Positions 1-11,509 of a stretch of DNA of 64,000 nucleotides are shown here, piece by piece; the stretch's first letter is position 1, and every line of letters begins with the position of its first letter. The translations under genes and the position numbers were made by a program. Source of the stretch: Fomes fomentarius (lineage: Eukaryota > Basidiomycota > Agaricomycetes > Polyporales > Polyporaceae). Below the pieces are notes generated by a model. That model worked only from the letters and a program-made list of their open reading frames with translations, did no database searches and had not been told where the DNA came from. The stretch spans positions 2,418,001 through 2,482,000 of the forward strand of contig JABYQN010000006.1 of assembly GCA_022606135.1 (NCBI GenBank), in the 5' to 3' direction.

Positions 1-1174
1 CGAGCAGGACAGGTATTCGGTCGATATCTACCGTGCTTTGAAGGCTAGTAACGCAGCAGTGCCCCAGGAGCTCGAGGAGCTCGCCAACGGTATGTCTAGG
101 TCATGATTTAGACTATTCTGCTCGTTTCAGTGCAGCCGCTGACCGATTGCCCGCCCACAGGATTCCTTGATAAGGTTAAGTCGGGTAAGGCGAAGGTCGC
201 TGGCTCCGGCTTTGGAGGCAAGGGTCTGGACAGACTGGACCAGGAACGTGACGCCAAGGAGAAAGCCGAACGGAAAGCCTACGGCGAACCGGGTGCAGCA
301 GAGGAAGAGAAGGCGGCGGCTGCGGCTGCGGAGACAACCGAGACGAAGACTGTCCAGGACGACATGACCTTCGGGAATTTCAAGGTCGAAGTCAAGCGCG
401 GACCGGCTCCGGATTCCTCGAAGGGTCTGCTGGGGGTCGCAGGTGCGGCGGCAGCAGCGCGGCGGCTCGCCCAGGCGAAGGAGGAAGAGAAGCTGCAGAA
501 GTCGCTACAGGCCGCTCAGGAAGCGGCGGAGCGGGCGGGCAAGGACACGGCGGCGCACAAGCAGGCGCTGAGTGTAGTGGCGAAGCTGAACGCACAGCTG
601 CGGGCGCACAAGATGGTGGCGCAGTCGCAGATCCAGCACGAGGAGCTCACGAGCAAGCGGAGTGCAATCGACGCGACCGAGTTCCACGCTATCATACCGA
701 TCAACGACTATCCGCAGAAGGCGAGATGGCGTGTTACGAACAAGGAGACGATGGTTCAGGTGAGTGCAGCGTGCAGTAATTGGGTTACTTGGTGAGACCA
801 CGAACTGACATCGTGCGTGTTCCCCAGCTCATCGATATGACGGGTGCGTCGGTTACCAACAAGGGTGAGCCTCTCGTTCTCTTCCTGACTCTGCGGCATG
901 CTCACAGCTGGGTTTGCAAAGGTATCTACTACGAGCCTGGGAAGGAACCGCCTGCGGAAGGACCGCCGAAGCTCCACCTGCTCATCGAGTCGAACGAGGA
1001 ATGGAGGGTGAGTGAGATTTTACGTGATTATATACAAGACACTGACACGATTTGTATCAGGTGGAACAAGCTGTTCGGGAGATCAAACGGCTGCTTGTCG
1101 AGGCATCAGCTGCTGCGCTGCAGGCCGAGATGCGGAATCCTACTGCGACAGCGGGAAGATACAGTGTGGTGTGA
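1..1174 (+). CDS. prp5: DEAD-box pre-mRNA splicing helicase Prp5/DDX46, C-terminal part (5' end outside window)
   Basis: This is the 3' end of Prp5, the ATPase that acts with U2 snRNP/SF3b when the branch site is first bound. The visible protein begins in the tail after the helicase core (VPQELEELANGFLDKVKSG) and runs through a glycine-rich piece (GSGFGGKGLDRL), an Ala/Glu-rich charged linker, and the conserved C-terminal KH-like domain. That domain carries AIIPINDYPQKARWRVTN, LIDMTGASVTNKG and IYYEPGKEPPAEGPPKLHLL, and the protein ends VEQAVREIKRLLVEAS...YSVV. Four introns are inferred: 91-170, about 760-829, 865-922 and about 1010-1060. The stop TGA is at 1172-1174. The helicase motifs lie upstream of the window and cannot be checked. 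Family assignment is firm from the C-terminal domain. Confidence 0.9.
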
Positions 1175-1758
1175 GAGGTCGTGTGCGAATGGGGAGGAGT
1201 ATGGACGTGTTCTGGCTATCGTACACACAATATTATTGTACATACGGTCGTGCTGTGTGTTGACAGTGTTGAGCGAGGTGAGTAGCCTCATTTCCAAATT
1301 CCAACCTCCGCGGCGGATCAGGTCCTAGATCAGCGGCAAAATGACTCCGAGAAAGACGGGGAAGCAGAGACCGGAGTACCCGGGTAACCTTGTTGTAGTC
1401 CCACGGGGCTTGGATGAGCTCCGCTGACGAGATGAATTTTATCTGAAGCTACTATCTCCGATTGTCAATTAACCCCACCAATCGAGCGCAGGCTGCTCAT
1501 CGCGCTGGCATGATGAGACGATAAGGTCCGGCGTGCGTGTATAGACAGACAAGTTACATACTGAGTTCAGTCCCGGTCGGAGGAGGATGACGATGACTCG
1601 GAGAGGCGAGCGTGTATGATTCTCACATATTGCATATGACACTCGATTGTTCTAGTCTTAAATACTGCGTTCAGCCGGCATATCTTTCCCTCGTCCATTC
1701 CCCCAGTGACCGCCCTTTGTACATCCTCCCCCCGCACTCCGCAGATCCGCTCTTCACA
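1175..1758. other. Intergenic spacer, prp5 to MFS transporter
   Basis: About 580 bp between the prp5 stop and the transporter ATG. It must hold the prp5 3' UTR and the transporter promoter. A pyrimidine-rich stretch lies at about 1680-1758, just before the ATG. I see no open frame with protein-like content and no repeat. Confidence 0.5.
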
Positions 1759-3953
1759 ATGTCGCACAAAGCCCAAGTCAGCGCGACCCCCCTCGAGGTG
1801 TCCAGGACTCCGACCCTCAATTCCGGCACGCATGTACCCGTGCGCGAGCAGATCGATGGGATAGAGAAGGCGAAGGAAGACAATGTCCCGCATGGTGGTG
1901 AGGGCGAGTCCGCTTTTCCTGAGGACAAGAAGGTGCGAACCCCAGTCTTGGCATGTCCAGTCATATATGTTATGTCGTACCTGACCGACGCGCATGTCGA
2001 TCGCGATCGCATCGCAGGAGGAGGCTCTAGAAAATGCCGAGGACGACTGGGCCCACGATCCTATCAACCCCAGGAACTGGTCGTCTGGCAAGAAATGGGT
2101 GATGATTTCCATTGTGAGTGCTTTCTGAATACATTCAACCACTCGCTCGATGATGATGTGACCCGGCAATCGTGCAGGTATCATTATACACCTTTGTCAC
2201 GCCCCTCGGCTCGTCCATGATGGCACCTGCTCTCCCAGACATTGCCCAACATTATGACATCACAAGCGAGACGCTAGTTGCTGCAACGCTCAGCGTTTTC
2301 CTCGTCACCTTCGCCATTGGACCGCTCTTCCTTGCCCCCATATCCGAGATATACGGACGTACCTGGGTATGCTGTTTTCTTTCGGAAGACTTTGGTCGCA
2401 CACCGGCTGACGTCATGCTAGGTCCTACACATCGGCAACCTGTTGTTCACCGCGTTCCAATTCGGATGCGCATACTCGCCCACAACGGCTGACTTGATAG
2501 GTTTCCGTATCTTGTGTACGCACCGTTCAGCGCCTGTCTGCTTCTCTTCAGAGCTAACCCTGCTACCCTCTAGCTGGTTTCGCGGGCAGCGCTCCCATCG
2601 CCTGTGGTGGCGGCACCATTAGTGACCTCTTCTCCGAAAAAGAGCGAGCATCAGCAATGGCGATCTATTCTCTTGGTCCACTACTTGGTCCCGTCATTGG
2701 CCCCGTAGCTGGCGGTTTCATTGCCGAGAAGATTGGGTTCAGATACATCTTCGTGATCACTGGTGGCCTAGGTGCCTTCTCCGCCGCGCTCGGTATCCCT
2801 CTGCTGCGCGAGACGTACCACCCAGTCATCCGCCTAAGGCGTGCAAAGAAGTCCGCAGACCCTGAGCAGGCGGCGAAGCTGCACCCACACCTCGTCCAGG
2901 AGCACGGCGGCAAGGTCCATCGGTTGTGGATTGACATGACTCGGCCGTTCATCCTGCTCACGAGGAGCATCATCTGCTTCCTCCTGAGCGCGTACATGGC
3001 TCTGTGAGTATCGAGCTATTTTCCTCTTGGAAGGTTTACTGACAGCGCGAGAAAACAGGATGTATGGTACGCAGGGATGTCTGATGCGTCGGACGACCGG
3101 CAACCGCTGACTGACAGGATGAACCAGGTATCTACTACCTCATGTTCGCCATCTTCCCCGGTGAGTCAGCAGCAGCATGTCAAACGAGCGTCGTCGTTGA
3201 ATTGTTCTTGTCGCAGACGTCTTCACCGGAATCTACGGCTTCAGCATCGGTACGGGTGGTCTGGCGTACATCGGCTTGGGCGTCGGCTTTTTCAGCGCAA
3301 CCCTCTTCGGTGCCTACTTCGCGGACGGCGTATATGCACGGGTACGTGATTTCAATTCCACCGCCTGGTACATCATCTGACAGTCGCGCATCCAGCTGGT
3401 CGCCCAGAACAACGGGAAGGGCAAGCCCGAGTTCCGCATCCCGGCCCTCATCTTCGGTTCTATTTTCGTTCCGGTCGGCATATTGTATGTGCAGCCCTTC
3501 TTTTGCGCTCCTCTGGGGACTTTGAAGCTGACTCACTTCCGCGTCAGCTGGTACGGATGGTCTGCGCAGGCCCGCATCCACTGGATCATGCCCATCATCG
3601 GCACCGGCATTTTTGGGTTCGGGATGATGACCACATTGTGCGCGCTCCTCTCTATCCCCAGCTGAAACATTCTCTGATGCCAGCCGCAACCCCGCCTAAA
3701 CAGCCTGCCCATCCAGCTCTACCTCGTCGACACCTTCGCCTACGCCGCGAGCGCGCTTGCAGCAGCTTCCGTGTTCCGGTCGCTCCTGGGCTTCGCGTTC
3801 CCGCTCTTCGGCAGCCAGATGTTCAGCAAGCTCGGGCTCGGTGGGGGGAACTCCCTCCTTGCTGGGCTTGCCATTGTCCTCGGTATCCCGTTCCCGATCT
3901 TCCTGTGGTTCTACGGCGAGAGGATGCGCGCAAACAGTTCGCTGGCCCGTTGA
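1759..3953 (+). CDS. MFS transporter, DHA1 (drug:H+ / polyamine, Tpo1-Flr1-like) family
   Basis: A twelve-helix major facilitator of the fungal DHA1 type, which usually exports drugs, polyamines or toxic metabolites at the plasma membrane. The first ATG (MSHKAQVSATPLEV) opens a long polar cytosolic N-terminus that ends in the DHA1 hallmark HDPINPRNW. TM1 follows (YTFVTPLGSSMMAPALPDI). The loop 2-3 region (EIYGRTWV) and the antiporter motif C in TM5 (LGPLLGPVIGPVAGGF) are intact. A charged central loop lies around RLRRAKKSADPEQAAKLH. The C-terminal half carries YYLMFAIFPDVFTGIYGF and FLPIQLYLVDTFAYAASALA, and the protein ends YGERMRANSSLAR. I infer about eight or nine introns. The last runs from about 3637 to about 3700, so that TTF joins LPIQLY. 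Substrate is not predictable. A decayed copy of its 3' end lies at about 8.1-8.4 kb, on the far side of nsp1. Confidence 0.88.
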
Positions 3954-4962
3954 AGGGTTGTCAAGTTCAGAAAATCCCTTGTGGGGCGCGTCAGTAAAGA
4001 TTCGCCATTCTCCTTAATGTCATAAAACGCCCACCTTGGGGAAGACACGAAGATGCGTTACGCTATAGATAGACGAATCGTTGCATTGGTCCAAGGACGG
4101 GCACACGACAAGCCACGACGCAACCCAAGAGACATACATACCTTATGCACCCCCCACCTACCTACGAGTAGCGTGGTGGGTACTCCTGCTCAACTTGGAG
4201 CGTAATAGTTGGTCCTATGATCGCGTCGACTACTTCTTGACTACATTGTATCGCTGTTATTGCAAGGGACGTTCTCGGTCTCCCGTATCATCCTCTGAGC
4301 AATCACAGTATGGGTTCATTTCACGATCCTGTCGCACAGCTATAGTCTCCCGATGTACCCCCTGTCTTCGCTTTCCACAGGTCGCTGTAACGATTCGGTC
4401 CCCAACTGTTTAGAGTTGGAGGTTTGCAGTGCAGCTCGGCGCAACATAAGCGTAACTAGGTATTTCCATGTATGTATGCCGCTCAAAAATACGCCGCGGG
4501 AGAAAAGAAGCATACGATCAGCATCCGGAACTCTACCCACATAAGGTTGGGGTCATGCATGAGCTGTCTCACTGCCTATGCCACGCGGAAGACAAGAACT
4601 ATTCACATCTCGAGTCTCCACTTTGGAGGGCCTTGAATGATAGATAGTTGCTGTTTCCACGTGGCATGGGTGAGCCGTATATGACCGAACCTAGCCAGGG
4701 GGCCGTTCTAGGCTGCTCTCATAATTAAGAGGATGGAATTAAAGTAGGAGGTAACATAGGGCGATGGTTAGAGCGGTGATAAGAACTGAGACCCGTGGGC
4801 GCTTGATGCCCAGGCAACTTAAGCATTTAGAGTGGGCAATCATCATCCTCCCTGCTATCAGGATCTGTCGTACAGAACCTTCATTCATACACAGATCGTC
4901 ATCATGGGACATTGAGAAATTACAACGCTATATGAAAGACGGCGACAGCTGCCATATGTAGC
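3954..4962. other. Intergenic spacer between convergent MFS and nsp1 genes
   Basis: About 1 kb between two 3' ends. It should contain both 3' UTRs. Open frames here are short and of mixed composition, with none resembling a known protein. I see no tRNA-like fold, inverted terminal repeat or long tandem repeat. Confidence 0.5.
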
Positions 4963-7428
4963 TCACCGCACGCCGTAAGCCCTGGACTTTGTACTGGAGC
5001 CAAGGCCACCATCCGAAGACACGCGCACGCGCCGCTCGACATCCGTGATCTTGGTGTCAAGCTCGCGGACCGCTCCGTCGATCCATTGCAGACTTTCCAG
5101 GTGGCTGCTCAGGATCTGAGCGATCTGGCCCATCGGGTCGTCGCCGCCCTCCTGTGCCTGGCTCGTCCCTCCTGCGGGTAACGACAGCGCGTTCACTGAG
5201 TCGATCATCTGCATGAGCGAGCCTGAGAGGTCATCGAGGTGACCGTGCAGCTCCGTCGCGAGCATGTAGCTAGTACGACAGACAAAGTCAGGAAGACGCG
5301 AAAGTGAGACAATGAGCAGGCACACTTTTTGTCGCGTTCAGTATCGGCCGGCCCGGTGTCCAGTGCACGAAGGTTGCTGCCTTGTCCACCCAGAATTTCA
5401 TCGGTTGACCTCTCGTACGCGTCGAGAGTAGCAGCGAGATCCCTTTGTTGCTGCTCGATGTGATCGAGAGATTGATCGATGTCGTTTTGCTCACGCTCGG
5501 CAGCGAGGACAGTAGCATACAACCGTGCGAGCTATCCTGCGATATCAGCAGGCGTAGTTAGAACGGTATGAAGTGACCTACATTGTTGCCGTTCTCTATG
5601 AGGGCACGATCCCAAACCGCGACCTCGCCTGCAAATTTGTTGAACTCTCGTACGTGTGTCTCGAGCTCCGTTGACCATCGGTTGACAATCTCCTCGATGG
5701 TCTTCCCGCGTAGCATCGAGGGTGGCGCAACACTAACAGCTCCAGCCGAGGCCGTCGTCGCTGGGTGAAGACTGCTTGCACCAAGACCCGCTGTGGCAGA
5801 TGCGGTGGTGCCTGTCGCTGTACGCTTCTCAACATGTTCTATGTAGGAGCATGATGATGAAGAACTCACTTGTCTCCGTCTTTTTATCTCCTTCTTTTGA
5901 GGCACCAAACGCTGGGGCGGTTGCTTCTCGAAAGTGAACACCAAGGAACAAATGTTATGCAGATAAGGAACTCACCAGTTGCACCATCCTTCTTCTCTTC
6001 GGGTTTGGTTCCTCCGAGGTTGAAGAAGGATGAGGATCCCGCTATGTTTGTTCGCAGTACGATCAATGACAGCATCTCCTAACGATGAACAACCTTGACT
6101 CACTGCCAGCATCTTTCGACGCGTCCTTTGCGCCACCAAGGTTGAACGTGGTCGATGCAGCCGGTGTAGTCCCGAGTGCACCTGTTGCCGGAGTTGCGGA
6201 TGCTGAAGACGGCTTTGCGCCACCGAAGGGATTGCTGCCACCGAATAAACCACCGCCCGATGGAGCAGCAGGTGCCGTGCCTGTTGTTCCAGTGGTGCCA
6301 GCAGTGCTGGAGGTAGCAGCAGCCGTTGCTCCCTGAGGATCCGCGGGTTTCGGCGGCAGCCCGAACAAGCCACCTGGAGGTGCAGAGGTGCAGAGGTGCA
6401 GAGAATGTTATTCAACGAATGATGCAAAAGCCTCCCAGCGGATGTGCACATACCAGTGGCAGAAGTGGCAGTGTTCCCACTAGCAGGGAGGGTCGATCCA
6501 AAGACTAATGATAGACTCATTCGTGAGTCTCTATTACGCGCCCAGAGATGACGGTAAGACTCACGTCCACCCGATGGAGCAGCAGGTGCAGGTGCCGTGC
6601 TTGTGGCGGGCCTTCCAAAGGCAGAACCTCCGAATAACGATCCACCCGTCCCGCTGGCGGCAGCCGTCCCAGTCGTTGACGGGTTGGTCGTGTTTGATGC
6701 AGCACCTCCGAACAAGCTACCACCTCCGGTGCCCGTCGTCGACGATCCACCAAACAGAGAACTACTTCCAGCAGCAGCACTGCCAGCAGGCGCAGGTGTG
6801 GCGGGCTTTGCTCCGAACAGCCCTCCTCCCGTTGAGCCTCCACCAAAAATGTTGGATGACGCCCCAGTTCCAATTCCAGTTCCAGTTCCCGCCGCGCCAG
6901 ACGTGGAAGAGCCGAAGAGACTCCCACCTGTAGTTCCGGTGTTACCAAACAGCCCACCACCAGTGGTATTCCCGCCGGTTGCTGGAGCTGTGGAGGATGC
7001 AGTACCGGTGTTTCCAAAGATTCCGCCTCCCGCCGCTGGTGTTGTGGACGGGGCGGAAGCACCAAACAGTCCACCAGAAGCCGGCGTTGCGGCGGGGGTT
7101 GTTGACCCAAATCCACCAAAAGCACCTCCGCCCGGCGCAGAGGAAGAAGTGTTAGTCGCCGTTTGCCCGAAGAGCCCGCCACCAGTAGCAGGTGTACTAG
7201 ACGTGTTGCCTCCACCAAACAAGCTTCCTCCTGAGGGATTTGCTGCAGAGAGTTAAAACAAATAACTCGCGTAAACATGAGATACTACGCACCTCCAAAG
7301 GCTGAACCACCGAAAGCACTACCGCCTGATTGTCCAGTTGGCGGTTGGCCAAAGAACCCGCTACTCGGGGCCGCGCCCCCTGTCGTTTGAGTGTTGTTTC
7401 CTTGCGGTGGTTGCCCGAAGAAACTCAT
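4963..7428 (-). CDS. nsp1: Nucleoporin Nsp1 (Nup62 family), FG-repeat protein
   Basis: Central-channel nucleoporin that joins both the Nup62-Nup58-Nup54 complex and the cytoplasmic Nup82 complex. The start (CAT at 7426-7428) gives MSFFGQPPQGNNTQ. The next roughly 400 residues are a classic FG domain with many GLFG/SLFG/FGG units spaced by Gly/Ala/Ser/Thr/Pro, followed by the FxFG-like FNLGG pieces. The C-terminal coiled-coil domain begins near LRGKTIEEIVNRWSTELE and continues through EVAVWDRALIENGNNIARLY, LDHIEQQQRDLAATLD and ESLQWIDGAVRELDTKI, ending SKSRAYGVR. About eight short introns are inferred. The first ends at the acceptor before AAATCCCTC (about 7240), and later ones fall near 6510-6560, 6378-6455, 6040-6105 and in the 5.3-5.95 kb region. 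The opposite strand shows a long Pro/Val/Ala open frame that is only the shadow of the FG repeats. Nup82, a direct partner, lies 10 kb downstream. Confidence 0.93.
6378..6401 (-). repeat. Three tandem copies of an 8-mer at an nsp1 3' splice site
   Basis: On the plus strand AGGTGCAG occurs three times in a row. Read on the gene strand this is CTGCACCT x3, immediately followed by CCAG, the acceptor of the intron before exon GGLFGLPPKP. The repeat therefore forms the pyrimidine-rich tract of that intron. Confidence 0.75.
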
Positions 7429-8109
7429 GATGGCGAGGAGGCGAGGGAGAGTGCACTGTACAGACAAGACTGGCACTGAACAACACCGAGCCCTGCAACG
7501 CGCACCGGACGCGTTCTTGCATCACGTGCCAGCGCGTCAAGCCTTCGGCGCTTGAGGAGAACTGGGCCTTCTTCGAATTCAGCCCTCAATCGTATGTGCA
7601 ATATCTTGGCTATAGCTGAGCCGCTGCATTGCGATCAGGTATATATCTAAAGCCTATGGATTCTGATTTGGCTACTGTAGTGAGCTCAGGAGCTGCACTA
7701 AGTACTCCGATAGGCACTGTTGCACCGTACTAGTAGATAACCATCAGTATGTTCCGATCTCTCTACTGGTGGTATCGCATCTATGTACGCGATCCTCGCT
7801 CGCATTAATGCTTCCTTGACCGTTTAATCTACCAGGTGGCATGAAGTTTCTTGTCGTTTATACGGCCTGGTACTAATGATCTCATTGACTTCCAGCCCTC
7901 TCTGCCATGAGCGGGTGAGTCCTATACTTACGCTTCCCTGCACCACATAGGTATGAGGTAAGGCACTCGATGAACTCTCTATTAAAACCATCACTCCATA
8001 GAAAAATGTGGGGGGTCGTGCTAGTTGTGTACCCGCTTGTGCCCGCGAGCGAGGATAACTGTTTCGCATCAGGCTATTGTGTCGGACCATGGCCAAGCAC
8101 CCATTTCTA
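7429..8109. other. Intergenic spacer upstream of nsp1
   Basis: Roughly 680 bp between the nsp1 start and the transporter relic. It must hold the nsp1 promoter. I see no supported gene. A short A/T-richer section lies around 7600-7800. Small open frames on the minus strand at 7824-8096 show no family resemblance. Confidence 0.45.
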
Positions 8110-8434
8110 GTTAATTGGTATCAGGATGAGCACATATTCACAGGATCTTTGCCCATCATCGGCACTGGTATCTTCGGATGCGAAATGATGATCACATTGT
8201 ACACACTCATGCCTTTCCTCTAACCCTCATAGAGCGTGCTTGCGGCATCCGTCTTGTGGTCGCTCCTTGGCTTCGCGCTCCCGCTTTTCGTTAGCCAGTT
8301 CATGACAACCTTGGGCTCGGTGGTAGGAACTCTTTCTCTCCTTTCTGGCCTGGCTATTGACATTGGTATCCCGTTCTAACTTCTCTGTGGTTTTATGGCG
8401 AGAGATGCGCGCAGAGAGTTCGTTGGCGCGGTGA
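8110..8434 (+). pseudogene. Decayed 3' fragment of a DHA1 MFS transporter
   Basis: This stretch aligns by eye with the last ~410 bp of the intact transporter at 1759-3953. CCCATCATCGGCACTGGTAT matches the 3590-3610 region of the intact gene. The intron-like piece after ATGATGATCACATT is kept, but roughly 75 bp including the LPIQLYLVDTFAYAA exon start are missing. GTCGCTCCTTGGCTTCGCGC then matches the SLLGFAFPL stretch, and the copy ends with the same SSLAR-stop pattern (TGA 8432-8434). Breaks are clear: one base is lost after GGTATCCCGTTC, placing a TAA in frame, GlySer is replaced at the FGSQ site, and there is no upstream 5' part. It is best read as an old partial duplication or the remnant of a tandem paralogue. 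The nsp1 gene lies between the two. Confidence 0.85.
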
Positions 8435-8682
8435 ACAGTGATGACGAAGGAAGGCTCCGGCCTCAACGTTTTGTAGCTGATCCATGGTAGGCACATGTAC
8501 CACTGCCCTTCCATCACGCACAAAAGACCTGCATAAAGGCACACAGGCAAGGAGATGCATAAAATCCGGTGCTAGATGAGCATCCTCCAATCCATAAATA
8601 ACGAGATCAAGGTCCACTCGAAGTCCACTGTCAGAACACATGTATTACCACTCATAGAGGTAAGGTAACGCGCCGCACATGT

Positions 8683-10783
8683 TCATACAGATGCCTGACG
8701 CTTCCTGAACGCTACCTGTCCTGTCGGGGAGGGGATCACCGACTGAGCATAGTAAATGTTCTGCGGTCGCTCGCCGTCCCCAGGGATCTTGAGATCGAAG
8801 TTGACCACAATGTATGCCAGCATCGCCTTCAGCTCGTTCGCAGCAAAGAAGCGTCCGGGGCTGTCAATAGAAGCATGGCAAGCGGTCCTCAGACAGGTGT
8901 GTTGTCGTTCAAATTATGCAGACGCACCATGCATGCTTCCCGTGTCCGAAAGAGACGTATTCGGTCGAGGTGTTGACATACTGGTGCTTCATGCCCTCGC
9001 CTTCGACTTCACGCATGCGCGCAAACCGGAAGCCGTCGAATGTACTTGCGTCCGCGTAGTTTGTCTCGTCGTAGTGCGTAGGATGAGCTGCGGCGAGAAC
9101 AGTAGTGCCCTTGGGAATAAATGTGCCGTCGTGGAACGTAATGTCCTTCAATGCTTTCCGTGTGATGGACGCTAGAGGAGATATGAGTAACATGTAGATC
9201 GTTACCAACGGCGACCGAAACATACTCATGCTAATGCCATTGTAGCGCATACTTTCCTTCAGGAAGCTGTCGAGCTTCCACATCTTCGACATCGCAGTCT
9301 TGGTCCAACCTTCCGCAGCAAGGATGGGTTCAATTTCCTCGCGTAGAGGCTTGATATACTCCGGGCGGGCGCCAAGGTCATAGAGAGTTTGAGTGATGCT
9401 CTTCACCATACCTATCAGTACACAAAATTTATGAAATAGGATGGAAGGCGCACCATGGACGAGGTGTGGATGGCTGCGAAGTTGATCAAGAGAACCCTCT
9501 GCGTGACACCGAGATCAGCGCTCTTCCTGCTGGCAGCTTCGTCAAGTAGCCACTGAAGCATGTCGTTCTAGACAAAGGTGAGCCATGAGCTGATAGCACG
9601 ATGACGGGATGGACTTTTACCGGCTTGTCCTCCCAGTCATCGCCGTGTTCCGCCATCTTCGCCTTCCGCTCCGCAATCACAGGCTTGAGGTATCCGTAGG
9701 CGCGAGCTACAGATTTATTGGTGCTGCTGATCAGATGGCCAACGAGGCTGCGCGGGATGATTTGTCAATATCGTCAATCGTCAGGCCACTGACATCGCTC
9801 ACGTCTTCAGCGGCTTCGGAACGAGGTTGATAATGACCCTGTCTTTGATTACGGTGATCGTGAAGGCTATAGCAAGGTCGAGGAACTCCTGGTTACGACC
9901 TGTCATGACCGGTAAGCCGCGGAAGTTCAACTGAGCAAGCAGTAGGAACGATGACGTACATACAGGCAGGCCGACAAAGGCACGGTTGCTCGCCCTGGCG
10001 ATGATCTGCTGCATGGTCTTCACGGCATTGACAGTAACCCACTCTGCGATTGTAGCTAAGGTCAATATTGAAACGGGGCGAGTGGTCCTCCGACTTACCA
10101 TCGTCATTGGCGGGAATGTATTGGTGCACAGCGACCTTGAGCTCGTCTATCACCTCAGGGAGGACAGCAGGGAGGGTACGTGTCAGCTTCTCCTTGATAA
10201 TATCGATATGGTACGGGTCCTCCGTGGTTTCCGTGCCAATAGTGTACTTCAGCTGTACAATCTGTTGAAGCGGTTGTTAACCTGTCTGTTTCCCTAGCCG
10301 TCGCTCGATACTAACATCCTCGACGCCTTCCGTGAACGAGAGCTCCTCATCAGGACGCCTCCGGAGCTCGTCGACCATCTTCGACCCCGACACTATCACC
10401 AGCCATTGGTCGAGCGTAGCGACCTTGAACGCAGAATTGTGGTACTGACGGTCGGAAACAGTTGCAGGTCAGCGTTTGCACCCAACGATTACTACAAAGC
10501 GGCGCATGAGATCACACTTTCTGGTAGCCTTCCTCAATGAGCGCCTTCCCATTACGGAAAAAGTTGAATGCCGCTAGGTAGGATAGACCCGGCGCGGAAG
10601 AACCGCCGACGGTCGGTATCTTATAGAGCTATAGGATCGTGGCGACAGCATCAGTACTATCTCACGGCATGGAGACATAGACTCAAGACTAGAAGGACTA
10701 ACAGGGCTTGTGCGCCATCGGACGATGTAGACCACGACGAGGACAGCAGCGCAAGTGAAGAAAACAGCTCGAGGATCCTCCAT
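8683..10783 (-). CDS. Cytochrome P450 monooxygenase (CYP512-like)
   Basis: Membrane-bound haem monooxygenase of the basidiomycete group often annotated as ent-kaurene-oxidase-like. The ATG at 10781-10783 starts MEDPRAVFF with one hydrophobic anchor (FFTCAAVLVVVYIV), then a proline-rich hinge (IPTVGGSSAPG). The I-helix reads INFAAIHTSSM, with AAIHTS where the common AGxxT motif sits. The K-helix ExxR is present as FLKESMRYNG. The haem loop is FGHGKHACPGRFF; its Cys codon is split by an intron (TG|C; about 8893-8922). The protein ends GQVAFRKRQASV. About nine introns are inferred. All key residues seem intact. Expression and substrate are unknown. No terpene cyclase, synthase or transferase sits beside it that would suggest a biosynthetic cluster; the nearest transporter material is the 8.1 kb relic. 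Confidence 0.88.
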
Positions 10784-11509
10784 CACCGAGGGTGGCAGTG
10801 GGGATTGACGGGAGAGAGGGTGTGAGACCAGGTGGCTGATACGCGAGCGTATATGTAGGTGTTACAACCGTGTGCCGCCAAGCACAGCTCAACTCTTTCC
10901 GAGACCGTGGGCTTACCGGAATACGGAGGGTTCGCCGACTTGTCTAGCTGAAGACGACGGAAGCGTAAGAGGTATTGGTCACGGCAGGGCCCGTTTTACC
11001 GAAGGCTCTGACGGATAACTTGACCCACCAAGAATAGTGGTTCCGTGTGACCAGCGGGCCGAGGGTGACCAGGTTCAACTTGTACAGCAAAGCACGACAA
11101 TCCATCTCCGGTGACGGCCACCGAGCAACTGAATATTGTTAGTGAAGTGAAGTGAACCTGCATCGTAAATATGCACTGTCACTGTGCACGCGTATGCGAA
11201 CGAGCACCCTGAAGTTGCCCACGGCCGACGCAAGTGTATAAGAATGTCGGCATGTTCCGGAGAAAGAGAGTAAAGCGCCCATACAATATCGCCCACATCT
11301 CGATTGCTGTTGGAGTAAGCCCAAGCTGCCGTTCAGAGCGGACATCTATTGGTGGACTAAGTATATCAAAAACAATGAGAGTGCATGTCGTGAGTAGGCA
11401 TAAGGGTATTACGATAGAACAAAATTAACAGAGGATCTCTTAGATGAAGCTGCCCAGAAGATATCTGGCGGTACTATGTATCTCGGACTTCACATCCAGA
11501 GCGTGAGCA
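10784..11509. other. Intergenic spacer, P450 promoter and csc1 3' side
   Basis: About 725 bp between the P450 start and the csc1 stop, both on the minus strand. It should hold the P450 promoter and the csc1 3' UTR. No supported open frame, repeat or RNA gene was seen. Confidence 0.45.

Noticed and set aside
6597..7256. Plus-strand 219-residue Pro/Val/Ala-rich frame
   Set aside because: It lies opposite the Nsp1 FG repeats, and its composition is the expected reverse-complement shadow of GGLFG-type repeats.
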